Shown: positions 40,191-49,179 of the stretch, piece after piece
How the letters are laid out: each line of letters starts with the position of its first letter
How positions within the stretch are numbered: position 1 is the first letter of the stretch
Notes under the pieces: model-generated
Database searches by the model: none
What the model saw: the letters and a program-made list of their open reading frames with translations, nothing else
Told to the model about the DNA's origin: nothing
Assembly (NCBI RefSeq): GCF_001957135.1
Contig: NZ_MPHK01000003.1
Location: 62,001-126,000 of the forward strand
Direction of reading: 5' to 3'
Source of the DNA: Shewanella sp. UCD-KL21
Lineage (GTDB): Bacteria; Pseudomonadota; Gammaproteobacteria; Enterobacterales; Shewanellaceae
Length of the DNA stretch: 64,000 nucleotides
Position numbers and translations under genes: made by a program

Positions 40191-41150
40191 ATGCAATATA
40201 TTTGTCCAATCTGCCAAACAGAGTTATCACTGCACCAAAAGTCATGGCATTGTCAAAATCGTCATCAATTTGATTGCGCTAAAGAGGGCTATGTGAACCT
40301 GCTGCCAGTGCAGAAGAAAAACTCCAAAGACCCCGGTGATAATAAAGAGATGATGCTAGCGCGCCGAGAATTTCTGAACCAAGGCTATTATGAAAAGCTC
40401 AGTGATAAAGTGAATCAGCTCGCGGTTAACTATGCTGCTAATGCACAATGTGTGCTTGATATCGGTTGTGGTGAGGGGTATTACAGTAACAGGCTGCATA
40501 GCGCTTTAAATGATAATAGCGCTTTAAATGATAATAGCGCTTTAAATGATAATAGCGCTTTAAATGATAATAGCGCTTTAAATGATAATAGCGCCTTAAA
40601 TGAAAATAGTACTTTAAATGCAAGCAATAATGCGCCTGATCCCACCGCAGAAGTCAATGTAGAGCAACCATGTCACCTACAAGGGTTAGATATCTCAAAG
40701 TCTGCAATACGTTACGCTTCTAAACGCTACCCGCAAATGGACTTTTGTGTTGCTAGCGCTTATGAGATGCCGTTTTCAGCGTCAGCGTTTGATTTGGCTA
40801 TTCGTATTTATGCACCGTCAAAAGTAGAAGAGTTGCAACGGGTACTTAAAAAAGGCGCTATTTTAATTACCGTAGCACCTGGGCCAATGCATCATTTTGC
40901 AATGAAAAAAATTATTTACAGTGAGCCCAAACCCCATGATGAGTCAAAAGCGCAGATTGAGGGCTTTAGCTGCTTACATCAGGAGCGATTACAGTATCAG
41001 CTTGAGTTATCTAAAGCCGTTGATATTGAAAACTTTTTGAATATGACTCCCTATGCATGGAAATTAACCGCTGAGCAAAAGGCTGAAATTTCAAATCAAG
41101 GGCTTAGCTGCGAGTTAGACTTTAGTATCGAAATTCACATCCGTAATTGA
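40191..41150 (+). CDS. rlmA: 23S rRNA (guanine-N1)-methyltransferase RlmA with internal repeat
   Basis: This methylates G745 of 23S rRNA. The N-terminal zinc motif has Cys5, Cys8, Cys21 and His25. The KEGYVNLLPVQ and DPGDNKEM stretches are hallmarks of RlmA, and the SAM motif is VLDIGCGEGYY near residue 88. The E. coli protein has 269 residues; this one has 319, mostly because residues 104-145 are SALNDN repeats inserted between the first SAM helix and the next strand (GLDISK). Downstream motifs (IRIYAPSKVEEL, TPYAWK) are intact and the frame is open, so the gene is probably functional. It precedes a cold-shock gene. Confidence 0.96.
   Translation: MQYICPICQTELSLHQKSWHCQNRHQFDCAKEGYVNLLPVQKKNSKDPGDNKEMMLARREFLNQGYYEKLSDKVNQLAVNYAANAQCVLDIGCGEGYYSNRLHSALNDNSALNDNSALNDNSALNDNSALNDNSALNENSTLNASNNAPDPTAEVNVEQPCHLQGLDISKSAIRYASKRYPQMDFCVASAYEMPFSASAFDLAIRIYAPSKVEELQRVLKKGAILITVAPGPMHHFAMKKIIYSEPKPHDESKAQIEGFSCLHQERLQYQLELSKAVDIENFLNMTPYAWKLTAEQKAEISNQGLSCELDFSIEIHIRN
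40500..40625 (+). repeat. Coding minisatellite: five perfect 18-bp units plus two decayed units in rlmA
   Basis: The unit AGCGCTTTAAATGATAAT occurs perfectly at 40500-40589 (five copies). A copy with two changes follows (40590-40607), then a more diverged copy (40608-40625). It encodes SALNDN x5, SALNEN and STLNAS. The period of 18 keeps the reading frame, so copy number can change without frameshift. The identity of the units suggests recent expansion. Confidence 0.97.
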
Positions 41151-41268
41151 TTTGTCATATAGAACTGGTATTTTACTATTTGAATCTGATATTTAGTTGT
41201 GAAATTTGTTAGTCCGAGCACTGAATATTGTTGTTGTAGCATCTATATCAAATTATATAGCGATTTAG

Positions 41269-41296
41269 TTGACATACCCGCAAAAAGGTTCATAAT
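41269..41296 (+). promoter_or_regulatory. Promoter of the cold-shock gene
   Basis: TTGACA at 41269-41274 and CATAAT at 41291-41296, 16 bases apart, are strong sigma-70 boxes. The predicted transcript has an untranslated leader of about 125 bases, typical for cspA-family genes, with a small CGGCA/TGCCG hairpin at 41372-41394. Confidence 0.7.
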
Positions 41297-41429
41297 CTAT
41301 CGGGCTTGAAGGTTGGGCTTAGTTTATGTGTTTCAATACGACCAGTTTCGTCCTGTGAACATAAGTAAAACCGGCATTTTCAGCTCTACTGCCGTTAAGG
41401 CTTTAATTTATATATACAGGATTTATATC

Positions 41430-41636
41430 ATGTCTCAAGTTACTGGTGTTGTTAAGTGGTTCAACTCTGATAAAGGTTTCGGATTTATCGAGCAAGAGTC
41501 TGGTCCAGACGTATTCGTTCACTTCCGTGCTATCAACTCAGACGGTTTCAAAACTCTTGACGAAGGTCAAAAAGTACAGTTCACTGTTACTCAAGGACAA
41601 AAAGGTCCTCAAGCTGAGAACGTTACTGTAGTTTAA
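41430..41636 (+). CDS. Cold-shock protein of the CspA family
   Basis: This is a 68-residue single-strand nucleic-acid-binding beta-barrel that acts as an RNA chaperone. RNP motifs are KGFGFIEQ (residues 15-22) and DVFVHF (27-32). The open frame extends upstream to 41313, but the ATG at 41430 has AGGA nearby and gives the family start [11 protein letters not shown]. The long leader and strong promoter point to post-transcriptional cold regulation. Confidence 0.97.
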   Translation: MSQVTGVVKWFNSDKGFGFIEQESGPDVFVHFRAINSDGFKTLDEGQKVQFTVTQGQKGPQAENVTVV

Positions 41637-41668
41637 TTATTCCTAGCTTCGGCTAGTATAATTAATAA

Positions 41669-41698
41669 AGCTGTAGTCTTTGACTACAGTTTTTTTTT
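41669..41698 (+). terminator. Rho-independent terminator of the cold-shock gene
   Basis: CTGTAGTC, loop TTT, GACTACAG followed by a run of nine T. A small extra hairpin, TAGC/GCTA, lies at 41644-41655. Confidence 0.92.
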
Positions 41699-41809
41699 GC
41701 TTTTTTAAAATTAACCCTTAAATTAAGCCTATAATTTCAATGGCTTATCTAGTTAAGTTGCTTCACCCCAGTTGTAGCCCTATGCTCTGCTAGCTTAGAT
41801 TTTGATTTG

Positions 41810-41947
41810 ATGACTCTCTCCTTAGCTGCATTTTATCAGCTTAAACGCATCCATCCAGACCATGTGTTTTACTCGCTTTTACCTGCATTAGAAATAACTT
41901 TACTATTCCTTACTGCGATTACTATTTCGTTACTGGCGATTGCTTAG
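41810..41947 (+). CDS. Possible 45-residue membrane peptide
   Basis: The ATG at 41810 opens a frame ending at TAG 41947. It has a polar start (YQLKRIHPDHVFYS) and then a 21-residue hydrophobic stretch (PALEITLLFLTAITI...), a plausible single membrane helix. There is no recognisable ribosome site, so it may be a chance frame or a gene remnant. Low confidence. Confidence 0.2.
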   Translation: MTLSLAAFYQLKRIHPDHVFYSLLPALEITLLFLTAITISLLAIA

Positions 41948-42243
41948 CGTTTTTCCCTGCCTGCTTATCACTATATTTTTGTTATTTGAATCTTGGATTT
42001 TGGGCGTTATAGCTTCCTATAGATATCTACAATCTTGCTGATTTGTTCTAGATTGTCAGTTTCAGCGGTATGTTTGCTGATGTTGATTTTATTTAACTAA
42101 CAGCAAAATAAACAAGTATTTCTCAGGGATTAGTAAACAGAAAAGTCATCGCTCAATGTTGTTTTTACAGTTAAAAAATCGACATTTTTATTTTGGCAGC
42201 AACTTCAGATACAGCGAGATTTGAAAATATTGAAGAGTTCTAG

Positions 42244-42259
42244 CGTGATGTGTGTCACG
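42244..42259. promoter_or_regulatory. CRP-like dyad without an obvious target
   Basis: GTGA and TCAC are separated by exactly six bases (CGTGATGTGTGTCACG), the core CRP pattern. Both nearest genes end towards this site, so it does not lie in a recognised promoter. Confidence 0.25.
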
Positions 42260-42283
42260 TTTTAGTTAATTGCTTTAAAAAAT

Positions 42284-42309
42284 AAAACCCAGCAATAATT
42301 GCTGGGTTT
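42284..42309 (-). terminator. Rho-independent terminator of the ABC transporter operon
   Basis: AAACCCAGCAAT and ATTGCTGGGTTT form a 12-bp stem with almost no loop. A run of T follows on the minus strand. Confidence 0.85.
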
Positions 42310-42336
42310 GTTAGCTTTAATCAAGCCAATGGCTGC

Positions 42337-43239
42337 TTAATTTGAAAATAGCGTTTCTTCTAAGCTTCGTCCTTTCATCATCGCTTTATATTGCCAGCCT
42401 TGCTCGGTGAATAATGCCAGTAATGACAACTCTAAGCTAAAGCTCACATCTATACGGTGCTCAATAATTATTTGCTCATCGTTGTTAATTTTCACATTGA
42501 GAATATTAGGCAGCAAACGCACCTTATCACTTAGTGTACTGATGTCAGCTTGCTGCATCGTCAAGGTTAAAAAGGCGGTTTCAGCATTTGCTTTCATTGA
42601 CACTGATTGTTGTAGCTGACCATTTTCTAAATAGACAACTTGATCGCACAGTTTTTCAAGTTCTTCTAAATTATGGGAGCTAATAACAAAAGTGGTTTCT
42701 GCCGATAAGTCTTTTACTATTTGACGGATTTTTTTTGCGTTAACGGGATCAAGCCCTGCAGTGGGTTCATCAAGTAATACCAGTTTAGGCGAACCTATCA
42801 ACGCTTGAGCGATTGAAACTCGTTTACTCATTCCATGACTGAGGCTTTTAGGTAACATTTGCGCTGAGCTAGTTAAGTCAACTAATTCAAGCACTCTAAG
42901 TGCTTCTTGCTTAGCTTGCTTCGCTGACATACCTTGTAATTTACCAAAAAAAGTAAGTTGCGACACAATACTAAAGTTGGGGTCTAACGCGGCATCTTGT
43001 GGTAACGCTGAGACAATATTTTGTAATTTAGCACTGCCTGGCCTTTCGCCAAAAATGCTTATTTCACCATTGCTGGGATGAATAAACCCACAAAGTAAGC
43101 TAAAAAGGGTGGTTTTGCCGGCGCCATTAGGGCCTACAAGCGCGATAGGGGCACCAGCATCAAGTGACAGATTGATATTAGATAGCGCCGCTTTATTGCC
43201 ATATTGCTTAGAAATATTAGTACAGGTTATTAGCTTCAT
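42337..43239 (-). CDS. ABC transporter ATP-binding protein (ABC-2 type)
   Basis: This 300-residue ATPase has Walker A GPNGAGKTTL, Q-loop ALPQDAAL, signature LSHGMSKRV (variant of LSGGQ), Walker B LVLLDEPTAGLDP and switch His in ISSHNLEEL. It would power the membrane protein encoded just upstream, whose gene end overlaps its start by 4 bases. The pair resembles NosF/NosY-like or drug/export ABC-2 systems, but no nos genes are present and the cargo is unknown. Confidence 0.93.
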   Translation of the reverse strand: MKLITCTNISKQYGNKAALSNINLSLDAGAPIALVGPNGAGKTTLFSLLCGFIHPSNGEISIFGERPGSAKLQNIVSALPQDAALDPNFSIVSQLTFFGKLQGMSAKQAKQEALRVLELVDLTSSAQMLPKSLSHGMSKRVSIAQALIGSPKLVLLDEPTAGLDPVNAKKIRQIVKDLSAETTFVISSHNLEELEKLCDQVVYLENGQLQQSVSMKANAETAFLTLTMQQADISTLSDKVRLLPNILNVKINNDEQIIIEHRIDVSFSLELSLLALFTEQGWQYKAMMKGRSLEETLFSN

Positions 43240-44069
43240 AGTGCACTCCTTTGCATGTAAATTCGGCCAAGTGCAAGGATTACTATGGCTTGAATGATTG
43301 GGATCGGGGCGTAAATAAGCGAGCCAAGGCCCTGAGTATTAATCATTAAAGATAACTGTGAACCCGGCAAAAACCAGCTAATGAACGAAACAGCAGGCAG
43401 CTGACTATTAATAATGGCTATAACGATACCGCTGAGTGCCCAGAGAATTACCGCATAAATGCTGGCCATTCTGGCAGAGTTGGCGTACCAAGATAACACC
43501 GCCATCACTGCGGTATAGGGTAAAAGGACGATAGTGATACTCAAAAATACCGCAAAACCACTGGCTAATGCATCGCCAAGTAAACTAGCATCACGGCTTA
43601 TGACCATCACAAGGGTGGCGATAATGGTTAGCAGCAATAGACTTGATTGAATTAGCATTTGCCCTAAAAAACGGCCAAAGAAAATACTGTCTCTACTGAC
43701 TCTGAGACTTAAAAATCGAAATGATCCTCTTTGTTTATCAGAACTAAACTGATCAGCAGTAATGAAAATACTGAAAAAAGGAAATAGATATAAAGCCATA
43801 CACCAAAACACTGCAAATTCAGCCACTGACCAATTAAATAATTGATCTAAGGTGCCAGGGCCGTATAGACCTTGGATCAAATCTTTGGTTGCGGGTTCTA
43901 GTAGGTAGCTAGAGGCACTATTGACTGGGTATAAAAGGATAATAGCCCAGATCAAGGAAAAGGCGATTAATGCTGCAATGCCTTTGGTATTGGTAAAACG
44001 TTTACTGACCTCATAGGAGGCAATGAGCCATAATTGGCGTATTGCTGAAGGTCTTTGAGTTGAATCCAT
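43236..44069 (-). CDS. ABC-2 type permease
   Basis: This is a 277-residue inner-membrane protein with about six helices. The polar segments SSDKQRGSFRFLSLRVSRDSIFFGRFLGQ (quoted in part) between helices 2 and 3 match the ABC-2 and NosY-type cytoplasmic loop. It is translated just before the ATPase gene, with a 4-base overlap. Confidence 0.9.
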   Translation of the reverse strand: MDSTQRPSAIRQLWLIASYEVSKRFTNTKGIAALIAFSLIWAIILLYPVNSASSYLLEPATKDLIQGLYGPGTLDQLFNWSVAEFAVFWCMALYLFPFFSIFITADQFSSDKQRGSFRFLSLRVSRDSIFFGRFLGQMLIQSSLLLLTIIATLVMVISRDASLLGDALASGFAVFLSITIVLLPYTAVMAVLSWYANSARMASIYAVILWALSGIVIAIINSQLPAVSFISWFLPGSQLSLMINTQGLGSLIYAPIPIIQAIVILALGRIYMQRSAL

Positions 44070-44238
44070 TTAGTATCAATCCTTGCAAATACAATAATAT
44101 TTTAGTCATCATACTTTATCGCTACTATTTAGCAGATTAATTTTTGTTAAATTACCGGCAAGCTGTGCTCAACAGTGTTGCTTGCTGAGCACGCAGTATA
44201 AAAAGTGGCTTGAGAGTAGATGCTTGTTATTAACAGCG

Positions 44239-44898
44239 TTAGTTTAATAATTGCTCGAGTTCTTCAAGGCGCTGAGTTAACTCACTGACTTGGGTTTCAA
44301 GTTGCTCCACTCTAGCAGCTAAGGCCTGTTTATCTGCTGCTGATGGCGTACTTGCAACACTGGCATCGAATGTTGTTGTGCCTTGTTCAAGGTATTGCTT
44401 ATCAGAAAATAATTGAGCATAGCGATTATCACGACGGCCAGCTTCGCGGGGAAGTTGGACGATTAACGGCTCTTCACGGCTGGCTAGCGCTTGTAATGTG
44501 GATTCGACTTGCTGAGGTGTGTCAAAAGCATGTAGTCGATTACAGCGGGTTTTGAGCTCACCTGGCGTTTGTGGCCCACGCAGCAGCATCACAATGATCA
44601 CTGCAAGTTGATCACTGCTAAGTTGTAAGTCACTGAACTCGGTATTACAAAAACGATGCTTGTATTTTACCACTCGGCTGCCAAAACCTGACTGCTCACT
44701 GATAAGTCGCTTCTTGGCTAAATCATCAATAATGGTTTGTACTTCTGTTTCGGTTAATGCCATGACGGGTTCACGGCTACTTTTTTGGTTACAAGCAAGG
44801 GTGATTGAATTGATTGAAAGCGGGTATTGCTCAGGGGTAGTAATTTCTTTTTCTAATAAACAGCCAATAACGCGGGCTTCCAGATTGCTAAGTTCCAT
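44239..44898 (-). CDS. YceH-family protein (DUF480)
   Basis: This 219-residue protein of unknown role belongs to the conserved family of YceH. Its start [21 protein letters not shown] and the later [22 protein letters not shown] and [16 protein letters not shown] are diagnostic (quoted in part). The fold is two winged-helix-like domains, with a C-terminal heptad-rich helix ([20 protein letters not shown]) likely to be a coiled coil. It lies alone upstream of a terminator that ends the next gene. Confidence 0.92.
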   Translation of the reverse strand: MELSNLEARVIGCLLEKEITTPEQYPLSINSITLACNQKSSREPVMALTETEVQTIIDDLAKKRLISEQSGFGSRVVKYKHRFCNTEFSDLQLSSDQLAVIIVMLLRGPQTPGELKTRCNRLHAFDTPQQVESTLQALASREEPLIVQLPREAGRRDNRYAQLFSDKQYLEQGTTTFDASVASTPSAADKQALAARVEQLETQVSELTQRLEELEQLLN

Positions 44899-44913
44899 AA
44901 ATTACTCCAAATA

Positions 44914-44950
44914 AAAAAGCATGGTTTGTTATAACAGAACCATGCTTTTT
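44914..44950 (-). terminator. Rho-independent terminator of the S1-type RNA-binding gene
   Basis: AAAAAGCATGGTT and AACCATGCTTTTT pair around an 11-base loop, about 27 bases past the stop. Confidence 0.85.
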
Positions 44951-44976
44951 ATCAAATAATTTGGCTATTTAGGGGG

Positions 44977-45810
44977 CTATTTAAGTAATCTAATGCCGTC
45001 AGCTTCAATGCTAATTTGTTTCGCTTTGAATAAACCGCCAATGCTGCGTTTGAAGGCTTTTTTGCTCATGGCGAGTTGCTCGTAAATAATCGCTGAATCA
45101 GTCTTGTCATTTAATGGTAAAAAACCACCTGCGCGGTGCAGCTTATTAATAATGGTTTCAGCATTTTTATCAAAGCTTTGTTGACTGTCTTTTTGTAAAA
45201 TCAAATCCACTTTGCCATCTTCACGAACAAGCTTGATATAGCCTTTGATTGGTTGACCAAAGCTTAGGCGTTGGAATACTTCATTTTGATAAAGTACGCC
45301 CCAATGGGCATTATTAATAATGGCTTTGAAACCTAAATCAGTGGTGCCACCAATGATCAAGTCAACTTCTTCGCCCACTTGATATTCAGCAGGTGTCTTG
45401 TCTAAAAACTTATCGACCTTTGCTGATGCCATAATGCGTTCATCGGCTCTATTGGCATGCACATACACTAGGTATGACTTACCTTCTTCAATGTGTCGAT
45501 GCTGCTCACCAAAAGGCAGTAATAAATCTTTGTCTAAGCCCCAATCTAAAAATGCGCCAAAAGGGCCAGTAGCAATGGCTTCTAAATAAGCAAATTCACC
45601 CACTTGTGCATAAGGTGTTTGGGTGGTCGCAATAACAATATCTTCAGAATCAAGATAAAGAAAAACATCTACCATATCGCCGACTTGACAGCCTTTAGGG
45701 GCAAATTTATTGGGTAACAGCACTTGCCCAAGTTCTTCAGCATTTAGGTAAACGCCAAAATTAACTTGTTTAACGACTTCTAGGGAGTATTTCTTTCCGA
45801 TCTGTATCAT
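44977..45810 (-). CDS. S1-like RNA-binding protein (CvfB/YitL family)
   Basis: This 277-residue protein is built of several S1/OB-type beta-barrels and a C-terminal winged helix (AIIYEQLAMSKKAFKRSIGGL, quoted in part). Family markers are GVYLNAEELGQVLLPNK, FGAFLDWGLDKDLLLPF and YIKLVREDGKVDL. In Gram-positive bacteria CvfB affects virulence gene expression; the bacterial role here is not known. It is monocistronic with its own terminator. Confidence 0.88.
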   Translation of the reverse strand: MIQIGKKYSLEVVKQVNFGVYLNAEELGQVLLPNKFAPKGCQVGDMVDVFLYLDSEDIVIATTQTPYAQVGEFAYLEAIATGPFGAFLDWGLDKDLLLPFGEQHRHIEEGKSYLVYVHANRADERIMASAKVDKFLDKTPAEYQVGEEVDLIIGGTTDLGFKAIINNAHWGVLYQNEVFQRLSFGQPIKGYIKLVREDGKVDLILQKDSQQSFDKNAETIINKLHRAGGFLPLNDKTDSAIIYEQLAMSKKAFKRSIGGLFKAKQISIEADGIRLLK

Positions 45811-46308
45811 TCGCGACTCTGGTTCACTAAGGTTATGAAAAAACAGTTTGATTATATACCCAATCAGCTTGCTTGTAACTTGGGTTTCTAAACAAACTCA
45901 TTGAAGTTAATTTTAGGTGATGACTATCATCTATACTGTTAGATAATATGCTATGGCTATTAGTTAGGAAGTTGCTGTTATTTAACAAAAAAAACATCGT
46001 CAATTTGCAGCGACTAAATATTAAGATATTTTTATATTAAAATGGATTTTTCTTGCTTGCATTTAACCGGTTAGCAGGGTTTAATTGCGCCGCTTTTTTA
46101 TTTGCACTTTTCAAGCTTCTGTCGTGTGATAACCGTGAGACTGTTTGCTATGTTTATGGCTAGCTCACAGCAGGTATTGAGGCTTGAATGTTTGCTATTA
46201 ACTGAGTTGTACATGGCCACATCGTTTGGGTCGCTTTGTATGGCTCTTTTTGCTCACTTATTTCTACGTGGTGTTATGACAAAAATAACCACGTTGGACT
46301 TTTATAAC
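45811..46308. other. Leader region upstream of the spermidine operon
   Basis: This 500-base region separates the divergent S1-type gene from speE. It must contain the promoters of both. The speE frame is open back to 46102 through a Cys/Leu-rich stretch that does not look like a real N-terminus. A GGTTTAATTGCGCCGCTTTTTT motif (quoted in part) near 46079 resembles sequence just before speD (49146-49165). No gene is called. Confidence 0.45.
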
Positions 46309-47187
46309 ATGATAAACAAATCAGATATTTATTACGAAACATTGCACGCTGGCTATGGTCAGTATTTTGAGGTTGAGCAGGTTTTGTTTGAACAAAAAAC
46401 ACAGCAGTGGCATTTAAGTATTTTTGAAAATAAAACATTTGGCCGTGTTATGGCGTTAAATGGTGCGATTCAAACCACTCAAAAAGATGAATTTGTTTAT
46501 CATGAAATGATGACTCATGTGCCTATTATTGCCCATGGTAAAGCCAAACGAGTACTCATTATTGGTGGCGGCGATGGCGGTATGCTAAGACAGGTGCTTA
46601 AACATAGCGCGATTGAGCAGGTTACTATGGTTGAGATCGATGCTAATGTGGTTGAAATGTGTAAAACCTATTTCCCGCAACATTCTCAAGGTGCGTTTGA
46701 AGACCCAAGAGTGAACTTGGTTATTGATGATGGCATGCATTTTATTGCCCAGTGCCAAGGCAAGTTTGATGTAATTATCTCTGATTGCACTGATCCGGTG
46801 GGGCCAGGTGAAGTCCTGTTTAGTTCACCATTTTATGAAAATTGTAAACGCTGCTTAACTGAGCAGGGTATTTTTGTGGCCCAAAACGGCGTGGCTTTTT
46901 TACAGCCAGAAGAAATACAAGATACAGTTCGTAGAATGAGCCCTTATGTAAAAGACTGCTGGTTTTACACTGCAGCAGTACCGACTTATATTGGTGGCAC
47001 CATGGCATTTGCGTGGGCGACCGATGATGTGTCTGCCAGACAGCAAGATTTAGCAACATTAACCCAACGGTTCGAGACGGCAAATATTAATACTCGCTAT
47101 TATACGCCTGCTCTTCATATGGCAAGTTTTGCATTGCCAGCTTTTGTAGAAAATGCAGTCAAAAGTGCGCAAGCAACCACTGCATAA
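46309..47187 (+). CDS. speE: Spermidine synthase (putrescine aminopropyltransferase)
   Basis: This transfers the aminopropyl group of decarboxylated SAM to putrescine. About 292 residues match E. coli SpeE (288). The motifs are [16 protein letters not shown] at the N-terminus, the nucleotide site [22 protein letters not shown], the IDDGMHF acidic site, [12 protein letters not shown] (catalytic Asp) and [13 protein letters not shown]. The ATG at 46309 ([10 protein letters not shown]) is preferred because it begins at the point where E. coli SpeE begins; an ATG at 46276 is an alternative. It is the first gene of a four-gene spermidine operon. Confidence 0.95.
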   Translation: MINKSDIYYETLHAGYGQYFEVEQVLFEQKTQQWHLSIFENKTFGRVMALNGAIQTTQKDEFVYHEMMTHVPIIAHGKAKRVLIIGGGDGGMLRQVLKHSAIEQVTMVEIDANVVEMCKTYFPQHSQGAFEDPRVNLVIDDGMHFIAQCQGKFDVIISDCTDPVGPGEVLFSSPFYENCKRCLTEQGIFVAQNGVAFLQPEEIQDTVRRMSPYVKDCWFYTAAVPTYIGGTMAFAWATDDVSARQQDLATLTQRFETANINTRYYTPALHMASFALPAFVENAVKSAQATTA

Positions 47188-47215
47188 TTTGCTAGATATA
47201 GACGGAATAAAAAAT

Positions 47216-49129
47216 ATGAAAGATTGGTCTATCGAAAATGCACGTGCAAGCTATAACGTGACGCATTGGAGCCAGCAGTATTTTGGTATTGCAGATGATG
47301 GTGAAGTGACAGTTACTCCAGATCCATCTAAACAAAACTGTACCATTGGCTTAAATGAACTTGCAAAAGACATGGTCAAAGCTGGGGTGTCGTTACCTGT
47401 ATTAGTGCGTTTTCCGCAAATTTTGCATCGCCGGGTTGAAAACTTATGTGATGCGTTTAATGCCGCGATACAAAAATACGAATATCAGAATGACTATTTA
47501 TTAGTTTATCCGATCAAAGTGAATCAACAACAAACCGTTGTTGAAGAAATTCTTGCCAGTCAAAAGTCTAAAGAAGTGCCACAACTTGGCCTTGAAGCAG
47601 GTAGTAAACCTGAATTAATGGCGGTACTGGCAATGGCGCAAAAAGCCAGCTCAGTCATTGTTTGTAACGGCTATAAAGATAAAGAGTATGTTCGCTTAGC
47701 CTTAATTGGTGAAAAGCTAGGTCATAAAGTTTATATCGTCATTGAGAAGTATTCAGAGCTTAAATTAATTCTCGAAGAGTCAGCAAAACTTGGGGTAACA
47801 CCCCGTTTAGGTTTACGTACCCGTTTAGCTTTCCAAGGTAAAGGTAAGTGGCAAGCCAGTGGCGGCGAAAAATCAAAATTTGGTTTATCTGCAGCGCAAG
47901 TGCTAAAAGTGCTAAATGAGTTAAAGCGCGTCGATAAAATGGAATCATTACAACTGATCCATTTCCACTTAGGCTCGCAAATTGCCAATATTCGCGATAT
48001 TCGCCAAGGTGTGAGTGAAGCGGCGCGTTTTTATTGTGAATTACGTGAAATGGGCGCCTTAATTGATACTTTCGATGTCGGTGGTGGTTTAGCCGTAGAT
48101 TATGATGGTACCCGAAGCCAAAGTAATAACTCGATGAATTACGGCTTAGCTGAGTACGCTAACAATATCGTTAATGTGTTAACGGATATTTGTAATGAGT
48201 ACGACCAGCCTATGCCGCGAATTATTTCAGAATCAGGTCGCCATTTAACCGCGCATCATGCCGTGCTCATTACTGATGTGATTGGCACCGAGTCTTACTA
48301 TCCTGAAGAGATCCACCCGCCAGAAGACAGTGCGCCGCAGTTACTGCATAACATGTGGATGTCGTGGACGGATATGAGTGAGCGCCCAGATAGCCGCGCT
48401 ATTATTGAAATTTATCATGACACCCAAAGTGATATAGCTGAAGCGCATTCATTATTCTCGATGGGTCAATTGACCTTAATGCAGCGCGCTTGGGCTGAGC
48501 AAACCAATTTACGTGTTTGTCATGCACTTAAAAGCTTATTAAGTAATAACAACCGTTTTCATCGTCCGATTATTGATGAATTGAATGAAAAATTAGCGGA
48601 TAAGTTCTTTGTTAACTTTTCATTATTTCAATCAATTCCAGATGCTTGGGGGATTGATCAGGTGTTCCCAATCTTGCCATTAAGTGGTTTAGATAAGCCA
48701 CCAGAAAGACGCGCGGTCATGCTTGATATTACCTGTGATTCAGATGGTATTGTAGATCAATATGTAGATGGTCAAGGCATTGAAACGACGTTGCCAGTGC
48801 CAGCATGGTCAGCTGAAAGCCCATATCTGATTGGCTTTTTCATGGTCGGTGCTTATCAAGAAATTTTAGGCGATATGCATAATTTATTTGGTGACACCAA
48901 TTCTGCGGTTGTGCGTGTAGAAGACAATGGCTTACCTAATATTGAGTCTGTGTTGGCTGGCGATACGGTTGCTGATGTGCTGCGTTATGTCAACCTTGAT
49001 GCCGTTGCATTTATGCGTACCTATGAAGAGCTTGTGAATCAGCATATTGCTGAAGATGAAAGAGCATCGATTTTGGAAGAGTTACAGTTAGGTCTAAAAG
49101 GTTATACCTATTTAGAAGATTTCTCGTAA
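47216..49129 (+). CDS. speA: Biosynthetic arginine decarboxylase
   Basis: This PLP enzyme makes agmatine from arginine, the first step of the pathway. The 637 residues match the gammaproteobacterial enzyme. PLP lysine is in [11 protein letters not shown]. The substrate-binding [24 protein letters not shown], and [15 protein letters not shown] follow. The frame is open back to 47153, overlapping speE, but the ATG at 47216 follows CGGAATAA and gives the family start [15 protein letters not shown]. It follows speE by 28 bases. Confidence 0.97.
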   Translation: MKDWSIENARASYNVTHWSQQYFGIADDGEVTVTPDPSKQNCTIGLNELAKDMVKAGVSLPVLVRFPQILHRRVENLCDAFNAAIQKYEYQNDYLLVYPIKVNQQQTVVEEILASQKSKEVPQLGLEAGSKPELMAVLAMAQKASSVIVCNGYKDKEYVRLALIGEKLGHKVYIVIEKYSELKLILEESAKLGVTPRLGLRTRLAFQGKGKWQASGGEKSKFGLSAAQVLKVLNELKRVDKMESLQLIHFHLGSQIANIRDIRQGVSEAARFYCELREMGALIDTFDVGGGLAVDYDGTRSQSNNSMNYGLAEYANNIVNVLTDICNEYDQPMPRIISESGRHLTAHHAVLITDVIGTESYYPEEIHPPEDSAPQLLHNMWMSWTDMSERPDSRAIIEIYHDTQSDIAEAHSLFSMGQLTLMQRAWAEQTNLRVCHALKSLLSNNNRFHRPIIDELNEKLADKFFVNFSLFQSIPDAWGIDQVFPILPLSGLDKPPERRAVMLDITCDSDGIVDQYVDGQGIETTLPVPAWSAESPYLIGFFMVGAYQEILGDMHNLFGDTNSAVVRVEDNGLPNIESVLAGDTVADVLRYVNLDAVAFMRTYEELVNQHIAEDERASILEELQLGLKGYTYLEDFS

Positions 49130-49179
49130 AAGTGTTTTTGCGGCCCGGTTAAATCGCGCCGCTGTTTTAGGTTTAATTT

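Larger units (their letters stand above)
41699..42283. other. 585-base intergenic region with a possible small membrane ORF and an orphan CRP-like site
   Basis: This lies between the csp terminator and the ABC operon terminator, so neither flanking operon should transcribe it. It contains a 45-codon frame at 41810-41947 and a CGTGATGTGTGTCACG dyad at 42244-42259. No other gene is seen. Confidence 0.5.

Noticed and set aside
40438..40623. Minus-strand frame with RYYHLK repeats
   Set aside because: It is the mirror reading of the rlmA minisatellite, produced by the 18-base period; no sign of coding.
46102..46308. N-terminal extension of SpeE by 69 codons
   Set aside because: Cys/Leu-rich sequence without a match to SpeE, whose homology begins at the ATG at 46309.
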